From: Stromatinia cepivora
Lineage: Eukaryota > Ascomycota > Leotiomycetes > Helotiales > Sclerotiniaceae
Length of the DNA stretch: 64,000 nucleotides
Assembly (NCBI GenBank): GCA_014898415.1
Contig: RCTD01000014.1
Location: forward strand, 620,001-684,000
Direction: 5' to 3'
This document shows, one piece after another, positions 20,801 to 31,600 of this stretch (positions within the stretch are counted from its first letter, which is position 1; each line of letters starts with the position of its first letter). Both the position numbers and the translations under genes were made by a program. The notes under the pieces are model-generated. The model ran no database searches. It had not been told where the DNA came from and saw nothing but the letters and a program-made list of their open reading frames with translations.

Positions 20801-23786
20801 TCTATCTCGACGGGCTGTGAAGTTCATACTCGACATCGTCGAAGAACAAAATAAAGCCAAGAATCCCAGGCCGACCGCTGCACAAACTGGAGAGCCTTCT
20901 ATGAAATCTACTTCTACAGCTCAAACGCCAGAGGATACTGCAGAGGGTCCAGCATCACAAGAAGTTGAGGATCGTATCAAGGAGATTTTGGCTGATGGGA
21001 AAAAATTCGTTAATGCCGATGATCCTCAAGGTCAGGAAACCGCGCACCAAGTGTCTAGCGACCAACTGAACTCAAACATTACTCCTGAATTCACGCCACA
21101 GAATAGCTATCACGTCCGACTCATCGCACCGCAAATACAGCTTCAGAGCGAGAAGAACCCAAAGTCTGTTGTGATGGTAACAGCTAAAGGAATGGAGTTG
21201 AAAGTTGTCGAGGTCATGGATAAGCATCGTATGTTTGACGATGTTAGTGGTCTCGTACAACGTCGATTCTCGGTTGAAATGGACAGTACCCAATTTTTTG
21301 TCACACACCAAAAATGGTTTTCGGCTCAGGTTTTGTCATTGTATTCCGGCAGCCACTACGGTGCTTCCGCTGGGTCGTCTTGGCCTCCTTGGGTACCGAT
21401 GGAAGTCATGTTCGATTTTCAAGTGGATCCATTTGGATTTAAACGTGTTGTGCAAAAGACCTCTGCCTGCTTACGATACGAGAAATACAACACGCTGCGT
21501 CTCAAATATAACGATGAGATCAGCAATGAAAATGGCCATCCTTCCGGTCCAAATGGCATGGAGAGTCGCATAGACAATTTATGGGTAGAATTTCCAAAGA
21601 TCCAAGCTATATGTAACTCGTCGCAATACTATGCTATGTACATCATCGTGTTGGATCTGCTTATGTACAGCGAGCCTCTGGAAAAGACTAGGAATGAACG
21701 GCTCGAAAAGATTATGCTCGCGTCTGACTTCAGCGACTTGCGCGGGGCTCCAGAGATGGTCACTCGACTCCAAGAACGAATTAGACAGCTTGATGAGATC
21801 AAGACACAATTCCAAATTCATTCAAAATCGCTTGATAAGAAGGGTTGGGAGGATAGAATCACGCTGGATCGAGATCTTGCAGCCTGTGAAGATGAACTGT
21901 TTTTCATGATGAAGGCTATTACAACTTCTCAGCGAAAGTATGACGGCACACAGACTAGCGGTCTCTTACGATGGAACATCTCTTCCGATCAAATCGTCTG
22001 GCATTTAATTCGTGATAATAACGAACCTTTAATGGAATTCCAAATCCAGCATGCCGAATATGATCGAACCGATAATTCCGATGGTTCGCATATCAATCTC
22101 ATGCAGATCGGAAAAATTGTAGGCCTCAATCTGATGCCTGATGCCATCTATCCAGAGATGTTTGCCCCATACTTCGATGTCGAACGAGGAGCATTCAATG
22201 AAGGAGGAAACCAACAAATGTTGAGAGTTTACTGGTACATGTTGGAAGCAATTGCTGGTATACCGGTGATGGACCATTTCGAAGTTAACCTTTTCCCGAT
22301 GAAGATCCAACTTGAGCGCGAGGTTGGTAAAAGGCTTTTCGAGTACATGTTCCCCGGACACAATGATGACAAGTCGAATGCCAATAAGAACAAATCTCCA
22401 TTCATGGTGAAGCACATGATTCCAATGGATGATGAGGAGGAGGATGGCAACGACACCACGGGTAGCAATTCAATCAACTTACAGGTCACTGATGTAGATA
22501 ATGGTGACCCTACCTCGAGCACGCGACCAGGATCATTGGAGCTTCGATTACATCCAACAATGACGTCTGAATATAGGCCAACAACAGCTTTATCTACCAA
22601 AAGTAAAGCGAGCAGTATGCTTTCAGGTTACAGTGGTGATAGCCATCATTTCCGACTCTTCCAATCCAACAAGAATTCTACGGCGTCAAGAGCCTCGTCC
22701 ACGAGAACGGCAATTTCAAAGAAGCCTTCACTTGAAAGCTTACAGTCTGGTCAATCGTTAAAGCCAACCATGACACGAACGAGCACTAACGCAACAACGA
22801 ATGAGCCAGGGCCAACAAATGGCGACCCTAAAGGCAAGCGATTTGGTATTCGTGGTCCAAGTAAAACAAGAAAAGAGAAACCATCGGATGACCTGACCAA
22901 AATGATGAGTCGCGCATCCGAGTACATGACGCTTGCCTATGTCAAAATTCCTAGTGTGGTTCTTTGTCTCAGTTACAAGGGTAAAGGCGAACGAAATATC
23001 GAGGATGTACATGACTTTGTCTTCCGCTTGCCGATGATTGAATACCGAAATAAGACCTGGTCAAATCTTGACCTTGCCCTCGCTCTCAAAAAGGATGTCA
23101 TTCGCGCGTTGATATCACACACTGGAGCCATCATCGGTAATAAATTCAGCAAACATCGTCCCAACATAGCACAACAAAGTCGCTTGAGAGAACTAGCCAC
23201 AAGTAGTGTAGTCCTCAGTCAACCACCATCCAGTGCCGATGAATCCTACGAGAACAGCGATTCGAGTAGTACTTTTGCCACCAGTCCAACCGAGACCCGT
23301 CACTCCGATCGATCAGTAAGTCGCCTAACCGACCGATCCAAAAGCGGCGAACGAAGAAAATCATTCGCATCTAGTCGAAGTGGCATGGAAGCTCCAGCAA
23401 GTGGCTCCAGTAGCGTTTACTCCGGTGTCTCTCAAGCTTCCAGACCCCCCTATCAAGCGTCTTTTACGATGACGCCGGCGAGTAGGGAATATGACGAGGA
23501 TACAAGATCGTTGAGACCATTTAGCAGGAGTGGTGGGGTGGGCGGAAATACGATCGAGAGGCCCCATTCTTCCGCCGGCGCGTTTATGGTGAATACATTC
23601 CAGCGGTTAAAGAAAAATCCGCTTCAGCATAGGGATGCAGTGGGCAGTAGTCCGAGTTTGATTGAGGGACATGAACATGGAAATGCAAATGGAAGGGAGA
23701 CAGATGAGGATGCGAATGTGGATACAGAGCATGAAGGGCATGCGGGAGGAAGGAAAAAGGCCAGGTCGTTGCTTGGGAGGTTATAG
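14823..23786 (+). CDS. Fmp27/Hobbit-type bridge-like lipid transfer protein (BLTP2 family)
   Basis: Intronless 2987-residue protein. Residues about 4-30 form an N-terminal membrane anchor (PTFIFGVIVLLYLSSFILFA). The protein carries the fungal Fmp27 signatures in order: a region at about 1205-1300 (RPALMSTLISDLHITVDKPS and following), the GFWDK motif at 1395-1399, and the WPPW motif at 2187-2190 within a segment rich in beta-strand. A predicted helical stretch surrounds residues 2300-2350. The last 500 residues are Ser/Thr-rich and probably disordered, apart from a conserved patch (LAYVKIPSVVLCLSYKGKGE). Family members (yeast Fmp27 and Ypr117w, Drosophila Hobbit, human BLTP2/KIAA0100) form a long hydrophobic groove anchored in the ER that moves lipid at ER-plasma membrane contacts. 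Length is as expected for filamentous fungi. The start is the first Met before the hydrophobic anchor. Confidence 0.95.
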   Translation: MALLNPTFIFGVIVLLYLSSFILFAIIRIITGISIQRIGYFSLRRLAFTPKDGIKIEIRGLGLNIHRPTFAEPTWLSIVLTELAVTLDLKVLEEIKTARSPEENGVVEEEEQDGSSRKGEPEVKPLPRRATSFEPQRSKMWEQLTSIKDRIKRLHRNINWIRMVDVVASNSSVTVVDVGNIQLGSFTMAVDTRRKTVDRGNMFTHVKNANSNQQPAEWMLTIRSVLFTPEGGESLEVLDHLTLNINGILYKELDGLREAAVALKLGRVHIPYDDINTCLNKYKGCRKPRKIKDGKPAPEEISVASIVGELERPGSEEKNLVQTVSDSKEFASSILRGIKEVQFAVSYVGFSKKITSIQPAGSPVYLNASMKEVGVDLHRLDQKSPAHRMYFSSKDIAHQALIAALSISVGVDDGRGRSDRLVYVPMATTTIRTTSLSKTVQFAADNSADERNANILFANAVVTSPSIDLDPRHLPLVLAMAKSKPKSKKDIPERHTLMSRLLPKANVKFSMHEPVLRISLPPVEDTAVEDDFDLIIASISSISLDIESSHSAVGELHYGLGSTLRLQSHDLYYQTCSGSRFDLLQIETLDLKVSVSANPEVYVVATGNVQTFSVHMIRPEISDGVRQIVRQLRLNVEPDKKPHSRTSRDPNFIRALPPWLLHFQLQGSDFSAEVAGIDESIADDTRGVAIQLESWTAEYRAQKVEPNERRTRRRAGSRSLTPDPEIFLTMPPSPRKKRDQNPTDGRRLAVHGRGFESFVVESTEKWEVEPFVSIPRFEVALSTSSDNQGPIFHLNSHVKSVLVQYSLYRHYACGVASTVLRKAFVRTNADVAEAEEAARATASSWKSDPSTLLSPVTSPGGFAWPGQDDQEFNFGAKELVTIDFRSTLIQVKAHMPSDPKLMLQIYGVDAGRHRWSAPFFHAKLVRLYAEAPQMRRVWARIVSIRSARVDLREKRHMRSSGEMHEEKTIDITTNAIRVAVPHQLIFHQVLDNVVNTLKAVEQLHHRIQTGTNEYILDKHPEGPKLIPRLSIRSKALLFELEDGAFEWKLGAIYRAGLIEQQQRLAREAAFDVKAKKIEEEEMRRDTQHYRNRSAHPRGRSNNKEDSSRRHKSAGDDLLEERSPRTQRGCKFRYDPEGTCGISGTANISISEAHDRLRRHNAQSWKRRIDRVYAIAKDGMKNLRGVFWGPDELPDDMEETENILEVPQRPALMSTLISDLHITVDKPSFPMNQLPDFLHKMGKGMPRDMQYSLLVPMNVQIDMGEARVTLRDYPLPLLHVPAIRPGQSPRMPAWSLKTDFVVAEEFRGSESVRHVKVDIIPPLNCEPGMPKTGGFAIDVRRTVSPVKCYSNISVNINTELPTRITWGASYQPAIQDMMMVIETFTKPQVDPSERTGFWDKLRLSFHSRIDVAWKGDGDVHLTLKGTRDPYIVTGDGAGFLMCWRSDVRLSVCRDDDPRKFITVDSGEYILAIPDFSHQARVTASEQNDSDSVVSSDSFRHGAIFKKVVMKLSGNVQWLVGLMFERDLDDGTRSFDFEPHYNVVTKELQYCKGPPGQEYDAFRGFRSHHIHMSIAVKAPVDREWSVSNTEPSRSYNTVHLTPRFFTHFFSWWSMFGGTMSLPIRQGGLWPGIEKSSKKFGRHLATIKYNLLLAPLFLSHVYKHKDAEDYSEDVVSATGLKMRLDSFMLDMHQRREEFMTQDKGRNTQTTTSAMKLHRAQLDLLSADIRAISASIAGTTPEDLQKASAPTLVSQLERGQTDLSHFDIPDNDFTWIDMDDFVELDWILPAEANPETKILPLAYAPRFTYFRQTDHGDNIAGDPERTSPFGNEPTHFCIMSKDDDPRRVQCQLIHDRLVQLDKQIDDHQEALESAEWAYSQDPQNTSLKAQYDQLTIHGPFLRNKKIFLESMKQRMVERVNTNDPRTIPDGDEDADRPGESPIETEAIHDDPPSGDFVSDFNNRFVIHNMQLKWNNLLRNIILRYIHQVSQRRGFVYYLSRRAVKFILDIVEEQNKAKNPRPTAAQTGEPSMKSTSTAQTPEDTAEGPASQEVEDRIKEILADGKKFVNADDPQGQETAHQVSSDQLNSNITPEFTPQNSYHVRLIAPQIQLQSEKNPKSVVMVTAKGMELKVVEVMDKHRMFDDVSGLVQRRFSVEMDSTQFFVTHQKWFSAQVLSLYSGSHYGASAGSSWPPWVPMEVMFDFQVDPFGFKRVVQKTSACLRYEKYNTLRLKYNDEISNENGHPSGPNGMESRIDNLWVEFPKIQAICNSSQYYAMYIIVLDLLMYSEPLEKTRNERLEKIMLASDFSDLRGAPEMVTRLQERIRQLDEIKTQFQIHSKSLDKKGWEDRITLDRDLAACEDELFFMMKAITTSQRKYDGTQTSGLLRWNISSDQIVWHLIRDNNEPLMEFQIQHAEYDRTDNSDGSHINLMQIGKIVGLNLMPDAIYPEMFAPYFDVERGAFNEGGNQQMLRVYWYMLEAIAGIPVMDHFEVNLFPMKIQLEREVGKRLFEYMFPGHNDDKSNANKNKSPFMVKHMIPMDDEEEDGNDTTGSNSINLQVTDVDNGDPTSSTRPGSLELRLHPTMTSEYRPTTALSTKSKASSMLSGYSGDSHHFRLFQSNKNSTASRASSTRTAISKKPSLESLQSGQSLKPTMTRTSTNATTNEPGPTNGDPKGKRFGIRGPSKTRKEKPSDDLTKMMSRASEYMTLAYVKIPSVVLCLSYKGKGERNIEDVHDFVFRLPMIEYRNKTWSNLDLALALKKDVIRALISHTGAIIGNKFSKHRPNIAQQSRLRELATSSVVLSQPPSSADESYENSDSSSTFATSPTETRHSDRSVSRLTDRSKSGERRKSFASSRSGMEAPASGSSSVYSGVSQASRPPYQASFTMTPASREYDEDTRSLRPFSRSGGVGGNTIERPHSSAGAFMVNTFQRLKKNPLQHRDAVGSSPSLIEGHEHGNANGRETDEDANVDTEHEGHAGGRKKARSLLGRL

Positions 23787-25237
23787 TGATTGATTTTGAG
23801 AATGGAATGGAATGGAAGGGAAAGGAAAGGAAAGGAAAATAGAAGTGGAGGAATATTCAATTCTTTGATTGTTACAGCTTTTTTTGTACACTTTACGTGT
23901 CCTATTTGTCTAAATCTAGCGTGCATTGCGAGGGTGTTTAGATGTTGGTGGTTTAGGGAGGAAGGTGTTGATTGGATTTCTTTCCCGGGGAATTTGGTGG
24001 GAAGGGAGGAGTGATTGGGGGGGGGGGTTGGACGAGGTTAATATTTTGATATTACATTACATACATGGGAAACCTTGAACAAGTTTTGAAAGGTTTGAAA
24101 GATGGAAATATATAATGGTGTGGGAAGGGATTGCGGTGTGGAAATGGATGGATGGGTGGGTGGATAGATGGATTTTGTATTATAGTACGGAGTATAGAAT
24201 GGAGGTACAGTAGATACTAGGTAGAGGAGAGAGGTAAATGAAGAGGCTTGAGCTATGGTATTGTTTCTTGATGCAGGTGATTTAAATTATGGATTGATTG
24301 ATATGGTATTCTTATCTGGTGCCTTGATAGGCTTGAAAAGACTTGATAGGCTTGAAAAGATAAGTCTTATATTGGGCTGGTTGGAAGTGTATGAATTGTG
24401 AAAGATAGGTTAGTAAGCTCCAACCCAGGTGGTGGCAGAATGGAAGCGGTGTGGTATAGCTCCGAGCTACCTACAACTCAGCCTAGCACAGTGCCTAGTT
24501 AGATTCTTTCGTAAACAAGTCCTGGGATTTTAGGATATATCTATTTGAGGGAATATAATTCCGAGCACCTATTTCAAGATTATTCAAATTTCCTCATTGA
24601 TTGAATAGTAGGTATATCTTCATGTTCAATTTCCTAGTATAGTAGCCCCTCATGTTCATGGGCCTTAGCTAGCTAGCATTAATATCCACCTACCTACCTT
24701 TAATACACACCAAATGGGCACCCCTCGCAACTTTCAATTCGGCACTTCGAACCAGGTGAAATATCAAATATGGCACGATCAATCACTGCCATGGAATAGC
24801 ATCAATTGCCATCTTTACTTGCTAATGTTTACTTGCTCGCGGTCTTTCCATTCCTTTCTATCGTTGCTTGCTTGTTATTCATCCATTTCCCGTTCAGCCT
24901 CGCGATGTCATAATTGTGTCGCATCTATCCCGTTTGTTCCGTTTGGTTTTCGCCCAACAAATTCAGCTACTACTCTGTCATTGTTTAGGGCTACATACAT
25001 ATAGGCATCCATAAATCTTTGGCACATTCGAGACGCAATTCGTCTAGACATACAGAAACCCCCGCCTTCAAAGACGCACCTATCCGTCTGCACGAAACTG
25101 TGCGAAACCTAATCGAGGCACACATAATTTTTGGATTCGAAATTGCAAACGCGTATGCCAAAGGGGTTTTAGATATATGGGGAAGGGTTTGAAAGAGGCT
25201 GCGCATCGTACATTCTTTCAAGGAGAATTCTCACATA
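23787..25237. other. Intergenic spacer with short repeats
   Basis: About 1.45 kb between two plus-strand genes. It contains GGAAT/GGAAA runs just after the Fmp27-like stop, a poly-G run near 24018-24027, and a TACGGAGTA motif at 24186-24194. The small open frames have no recognisable product. Confidence 0.55.
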
Positions 25238-28200
25238 ATGTCTGCGGCACCGAAGACACCAAGTTTGGCCGGCAAAATTAGAGCAAATGAGGAGATCAAA
25301 GGCATTTACGATAGCCTCAATGGGCGATGGGGCTTAGGTCTTCTACAGCGGGGTTTCGAGTCACCCGCGAGTCGACAAACTAGACGCAAATCCCCAGAAG
25401 AGCAATTGGTCGACGAGATCATGTTCAAAATCAAATATCTATACCACAAGAATCTTGTGTATACTCTTCTTGACTCCTTCAATGCGCAAGCTCAAGGTCT
25501 GTACAGTGGATGGGTCTATAAACCCAAAGCTGATCGAGGCGTTGTACCAGAAAAAACACGCCAAAGGCCTCACCCAACTACACCCGACGAACGAATGGAA
25601 TTGCTAAAGTGCTTGGCAGCAATTCTGAATACGGAGTATGAAGGTTGTCAGCCAGGATCTGCAACACCTAGCTCCCGCGGTTTGCAACAAGGTAGCTTGT
25701 TGAAAGCTAATGCATCTGGCCGTTTTATCCGAAAGACACAGCCTGATGACAGTCCTGTTGCTTTTCAGCTTCAGTCTGCCCAGAAGCTTGATGCCAAGCG
25801 TCCTCTCGAGCCATTTCTCGATATCAGTACCAGCATCAAAAAGACAAAAGTGCCGGAGACCAAATCTTCTGGCCGCGAAAGCCTTTCTAAACTTCCACCA
25901 CCGCAGTGGAATATATCTCGGCCTCAAAACACAAAGACGGATCTATCCAAGATGGTGCCGCTGAAAGGGGATGCAACCACAAAGGTGGATACAACTTTTA
26001 CTACAAATGTCTCGGGTGTTTTCTCACAGGGGTATAGTAGCACTCTCGTCAATACTCAATCTACAGCTCCAGATCCAGATCCAGAGCCGGTGACAAAAAA
26101 GTTGCGTCCAGAACCCCTCTCATTAGACGAGCAAGGACCAAAAACACAAAGCTCTGATTTCGGTAGCAGTTTTGATACTTCCGAAGCCGATAGGGTGTAT
26201 GCCGAAAGCTTTGGTGCTGGGGATCCATCACAAGATCCACCTAGGTATGATATGGTGGATGATACAGATGAAGAGATGTCCGACGGGATGTTGGATCGAA
26301 TCGTGGATGACTCTAAACACCAGGATACGGAGAGTTGTTTGAATGAAATACTGCGTAAGTTTATCTTCTATTTCTTCAACTGCGGCGCTAAACACATGTT
26401 ATGGTCACATTACAATCCGGGCTTCAAGATTGCTAATACCTTATCACAGCCACATTGCCATCTTGTCTGAAAAAGGCTCCTTTTTTCGTTAGTTACGAAA
26501 TTACTCGTGTTTTTCTCTTCGTCCAGGTCCCAATAGCCGGCTTCACTTTGCCATATGTTAAGGCATGGGAAGAATATGACAAACTCTGGAACATGTTGAA
26601 AAGTCTTCCCATACTTCAAGATAAAAAGTTTCCGGAACGATGCGCACCAAAGGTTTGGGACACCGCAACCAAAGGATATATACGTGGTTTCAACGGCATA
26701 GTATTTACCGCAGCTTTACGTGAAAACAAAACGGAGTCGGGTCCTCTGCTCTCTTTTCAACTCCAACCCATGAAGTTGGATTTGAGCAATCGTCTCGAAC
26801 GTAGGTTCGGGAGTGATAGGTTTCTTGAGCTTGCGGTCCCCGACTTGGGAAGTAGGAAACGTGGTTCCACAACGTCAAAAGTAGATCCCAATGCATGCGA
26901 TGCCTTGAAATCTTGGCTGGTGAATGGAGATCATCAACTGCTGGGTAGGACTTATAAAGCATTTTTCGTTACGAGTGGTAAAAGGAAGAGGAAGAGTAGC
27001 TTGAAGTCAGATGCCGAGGAGGAAAGTTCCGCCACACCCTTTCGCGCCTTTCTCTTTGCGACTGATGGTAATGGGTTTGTTAAAGGAAGTAGAGCGAGAG
27101 ATCCGGCTCCTCATGTTCGTGTTCGCATGACAGTTGAGGAACTGTTGAATTGTATAAGGCCAACTGCAGAGAATGATTATCAACCTTATATGAAGCTGTT
27201 TGCGAGAACCGCCTTGGGTAAGATTGACATCTTTCGACATATTCTAGTTTAATTTCATGATTTTTCTATTTGCTAACCACCAGACAGTCATCTCTAGGAA
27301 TCGAGCTACTGTTACTGTCGAACGGACTCAAATTAGAAGAAAGAAGGATATCAGAAATCCAGATGTAAATGATCCCGACAAGACTTATGTCATGACAGAT
27401 GGCGCTGGTAGAATGTCATTAGCTTTGGCTAGGAAGATAGTGTTCGAGCTCGAGTTGTCGTATATACCAGCAGCCTTTCAGGGCAGATTTGGTGAAGCAA
27501 AAGGTCTTTGGATAGTTGATCGTAGTGAGGATATTGAAAGCGATTGGATTGAGCTATATGACGAACAATGCAAATGGAAACGTGGAGAAAGGGGCAGTCC
27601 TGAGTTTGATCATTGGTCCCATCGCACTTTTGAAGTTGTAGGACATTCTGCTCCATTGAAGACGGCGGACCTAAATACTCAGCTGCTTCCACTTCTCGTG
27701 CATCAAGCTACAGATCCACGAGCAATGAGAAATGCAATCCTTAATGCATTGAGAGAAGGCCTGAAGCAGTCGCTGGAAGAGCTCAAAACTGCGTTAACTA
27801 GTCCTCAGGAACTTCGCATTTGGATTCGGCTCACGAATTCATCAATTCAAGATAGGATCAAGAATGGTGCTATTCAATGGCGTGGAGGCCTGCCCGCGAA
27901 GCATGAAGATAGACTTAGTACACTTCTTGATGCCGGTTTTGACCCCCGGAAGCTACAATACGTCATGGAATTGGCCAAGAAAGCGTTCGATATGAAATGC
28001 GAGGAATTAAAGGAACGCCTCAATATCACCGTTGCTAAATCTACCAGGGTGTATATGATTCCTGACTTTTGGGGTGTCTTGGAGCCTAATGAGGTACATT
28101 TGAATTTCTCAAGTTTTGTGGACAACGGAACTGGATTGTCTGATACTCAACTTGAAAATGTGGATGTACTCGTGGCCAGAAACCCTGCTCATTATCCTAG

Positions 28201-29503
28201 CGATATTCAAAGAGTCACCGCAGTTAGTAAACACGAATTAAGACATCTTAAAGATGTTGTCGTCTTTTCTACAAAAGGTTATCCATCCCTAGCGGACAAA
28301 TTATCGGGTGGTGATTATGATGGAGATATTGCATGGGTTTGTTGGGATCCTGCCATTGTTGAAAGTTTCGCTAACGCAGATGTTCCCCAAGTCCCGGATC
28401 TCGTCAAGGATGGTTTCATTGAGCAAGACAAAACGACTTACGCACAGCTGACCAAGGGATGTTCCGATCCAACGAATACTTTTCTGCGTGCCAGTTTCGA
28501 GTTTAATATGTGTCAAAGTATGCTTGGCCAGTGTACAGCATGGAAAGAAAAGATTGAATATAAGATCCGTGATATCAATAAGCCAGAAATTACTTTTTTG
28601 TCAACTTTACTTAGTAATTTAGTCGATCAGGCAAAGCAGGGTTACATCTTTACGGAGAAGCATTTCCAAAAGGTCAAGACTCACATAATTAAAGCTACTG
28701 GCACACCTCACTTGCCAGCATACAAAGACAAAAATGAAGTGCCACGCAAAAAAGACCATATTCTTGATCATATGATGATCGTTGTTCACGAAGAAACAGA
28801 AGCCTTGAAAGAGGAGTTTTATAAAAGTGTTGACACCCCACCTCAATATGATCCTGAGTTAGCCCAGTTCTACAAGGATCAAAGAGATAAAACAAAGGTG
28901 CCGATCAAGGGAACTGCGACTCCGGAGGAGATTGAGAGAGCAGCACAATGGAAATTACTTCTCGATCAACTCGATGAAGATGTCAATAAGGTTAAAAACA
29001 ATTGGAACAGTCGTCATGCCAGTGGACGGACACCATCTAGAAGATTTGGCCGGGACGATGACGAATCCCAATCAGACTTTGCACCGATTCGAGATTCCTG
29101 CTTTCAGGAATTCTGCGATATAAAACCACATGCAGATAGCAAATTAATCTTGACATGGTTAGACCAAGACACGGAATCGGAACATGGGGATTGGGCTCTT
29201 TTGAGGGCAAGTGCGCTTTATGCTACTTATGCCCCAAAACCACATTTTCGAGGTCCCGTCACCGTTTCCAAATTGGTGTGGTGGATGGCGGGAAAACAAC
29301 TTGCGTTCATCAAGGCAAAGCAACGGGGCATCATTCCTGTGGTCGATCATATGTATGTCATGCTTAAAGCGAACACGGGATATGTGAGGCAGTTGAGAGC
29401 GCATGAGGGAGTGGGGTCGGGAATGTTGATGGATGATGAGTTGGGTGATGTGGATGAGGATGAGGGTGAGGGTGGATTTGATGATGTTTTTGATGAGGTT
29501 TGA
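25238..29503 (+). CDS. RNA-dependent RNA polymerase of the RNA-silencing pathway, three exons
   Basis: Exons 25238-26354, 26450-27217 and 27288-29503 join in frame to 1366 residues; introns 95 and 70 bp. The catalytic metal-binding motif is DYDGD at residues 971-975 inside ADKLSGGDYDGDIAWVCWD, the signature of cellular RdRPs. Upstream are PDFWGVLEPNEVHLNFS, VDVLVARNPAHYPSDIQRVT and KHELRHLKDVVVFSTKGYPS, all conserved in the catalytic domain. The N-terminal 370 residues are poorly conserved and low-complexity. These enzymes copy aberrant or transgene RNA into dsRNA for Dicer, feeding quelling, meiotic silencing and antiviral RNAi. The motif neighbourhood seems closer to the SAD-1/RRP-3 type than to QDE-1, but I cannot settle that without a tree. 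The tail is acidic (DDELGDVDEDEGEGG). The second-intron acceptor is ACAG at 27287; the nearer CAG would introduce a stop. Confidence 0.94.
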
Positions 29504-30203
29504 GGTTTGGTGGTGGGATGGGGGATTTTTGGGTGGTGGATGGTTGGCTGTTGGTTGTTGGGATGTTGGGTATACTTATTGGTGTGGGGGTTGTGATGCG
29601 GGTGTGTTGATGGGATGAATGGGTCGTTGGTGTTTGAATTTTGTATTTGGATTTAATGATTGGAGGATACCCATTTGTTTGTTTTGTGACATAGCCAGTT
29701 TTTGATATTGCGTATCTAGGTATTTGAAGTTGGTTCAATAATCGATTTTGTAGGAATGATCTCAAACTAGCTTGGTTAGTCGTGATATCATGATGAAGTC
29801 TTGGATAAAAATTTTGGGAGATGAAAAATAGGTTTCCTGAATTATCTGATTGGATAGTGTTATTCATTTCATATAGAAGGAATACTGAGAATGTTGATGG
29901 AACTTGGAAGTATGGATGGATTCTAAGTCCTGAGTTTGGAGTTCTTTATTTATGGATTTATGGATTTATGTTTCCTGTGATTGTGAAGGGGCTCTGTAAG
30001 TTTGTAAAGATATTACTCGAGTATTAGATAGATGAGTAGGTACATACTGGGTAGGTAGGTAGGTTGGTATATCTTGAATATAGTATTATATGTGAATGTG
30101 AAGGAAGAAGTATTTAAGTTATATCTTGTGCGGGTGTAAGATTATGTATCTTGCGCGTCTTGTTATTTTAGATCCGTTATTTTTATACTCTATAGAGATT
30201 GGA

Positions 30204-30602
30204 AGGGTAAGTATTATAAAACATATCCAAAAAATCGCTGTGTTTGTTCTACAAATAAGGATTTTGATTAATAATATCATTATACTAATTGAAAATTTAT
30301 ATAATGAAATCTATATGATTAAAGTATTGTAAATTTCAAGATTTATTAGTAAAATCGTTCGAAATTATTAAAATTCTTTTTTTTTTGGAATTATATTTGA
30401 GATTTTATTCTGAATTTATTAAAAGTTTTAAAATCGTTAAAAGTTTCAAATTTGTTGAAATTCTATTGGAAATCTTGAAAATTATTAAAATTCGAAATTT
30501 GAAGGGGAATAGTTCAATATCTATTCAAATTGTTTAAAGCGGCATCAAAAGACAGGAAAAACAGTAATATATGGATAAAAAATGTCTTACAATACTTACC
30601 CT
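30204..30602 (+). mobile_element. MITE-like element A, 399 bp, with about 21-bp terminal inverted repeats
   Basis: The left end AGGGTAAGTATTATAAAACA is matched, inverted, by the right end with only transitions (consensus AGGGTAAGTATTRTAARACA). The interior is AT-rich and has no open frame, so it is non-autonomous. A second copy in reverse orientation lies 120 bp downstream. Both are eroded mainly by transitions, which fits RIP. The target-site duplication is not clear. Confidence 0.7.
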
Positions 30603-30722
30603 CTGTAGATGTTATGTTATATGTTTGTTTGATGGTGGAGATGGAGATGGGGATGGGGATAGGGATGGGGATATGAAATTGGTGGATTCGTTTTAGAAGG
30701 TAAATATACGGAGGAGATTGAA

Positions 30723-31069
30723 AGGGTAAGTAATGTAAAGAATATATATATATTATTGTTTTTTTTTATTTTTTAATACTACTTTAAAGAATCCAAATAG
30801 ATATTGAACTATTCCCACCAAAATTTTGAGTTTTGAAGATCTCGATGGAATTTTGATGATTTTAATGAAATTTCAATAATCTTGTAATTCTGAAGATTTT
30901 GAAACTTCTAATAGGTTTTGAATGATTTTATTAGTAAATCTTGAAATTTATAATACTTTAATCGGTTGGTTTTCATTATACAAATTTTCAATCAGGGTAT
31001 TATTGATCAGAACCCTTGTATATAGAACAAGTACGGCCCTTTTTTGGCGTGTTTTACAATACTTCCCCC
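30723..31069 (-). mobile_element. MITE-like element B, 347 bp, inverted copy of element A
   Basis: The reverse complement aligns with element A over most of its length, including the shared internal block GGAATAGTTCAATATCTATT (seen at about 30510 in A and inverted near 30800 in B) and a shared block containing ATTAAAGTATTRTAAATTTC. The ends retain a diverged form of the same terminal repeat. No coding capacity. Together with A it could form a large imperfect hairpin in RNA. Confidence 0.7.
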
Positions 31070-31454
31070 ATCAACCTCTTTCTAAGGAATCGGTTGGTTG
31101 GTTGGTTGTTAGTTGTTGTTAGTCATTATTCGTTAATGAGCTTTACGTAGATGTGGATTTCTTCGATATGTTTTTAGAAACGGAAATGGAAATCAAAATG
31201 GAAACGAAAACTAAATATGACGTTCTTGAAAGGGCTGAATATCTTTGATAGTCTTTGATAGTTATGATACCCCCAGTCCCTGAAGTTGAAACGTTTAGAG
31301 TGGGGGGGAGTTGGGAGTTGGGAGTGAGGTATGATGGAATTGGTTTTTTGATATTTTGATTTTTTTGATTTTTGGTAAAAATACTATGATTGCTCATTGC
31401 CCAGGTGGGGATGTGATAACATTTTTGAAGAACGAATGGTATATCTTTTATACC

Positions 31455-31600
31455 TGGATGGATGTATGTTGATGGATGTATGTTGATGGATGTATATTGG
31501 TGGGTGTATTGATAGGTGTATATTGATAAATGTATATTGATAAATGTATATTGATAAATGTATATTGATAAATGTATATTGATAAATGTATATTGATAGC
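31455..31600. repeat. Tandem repeat, GGATGTATGTTGAT grading into AAATGTATATTGAT units
   Basis: Consecutive 14-bp units, first GATGGATGTATGTT-like, then at least five copies of AAATGTATATTGAT. Simple satellite. It creates a chance open frame on the minus strand. Confidence 0.85.
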
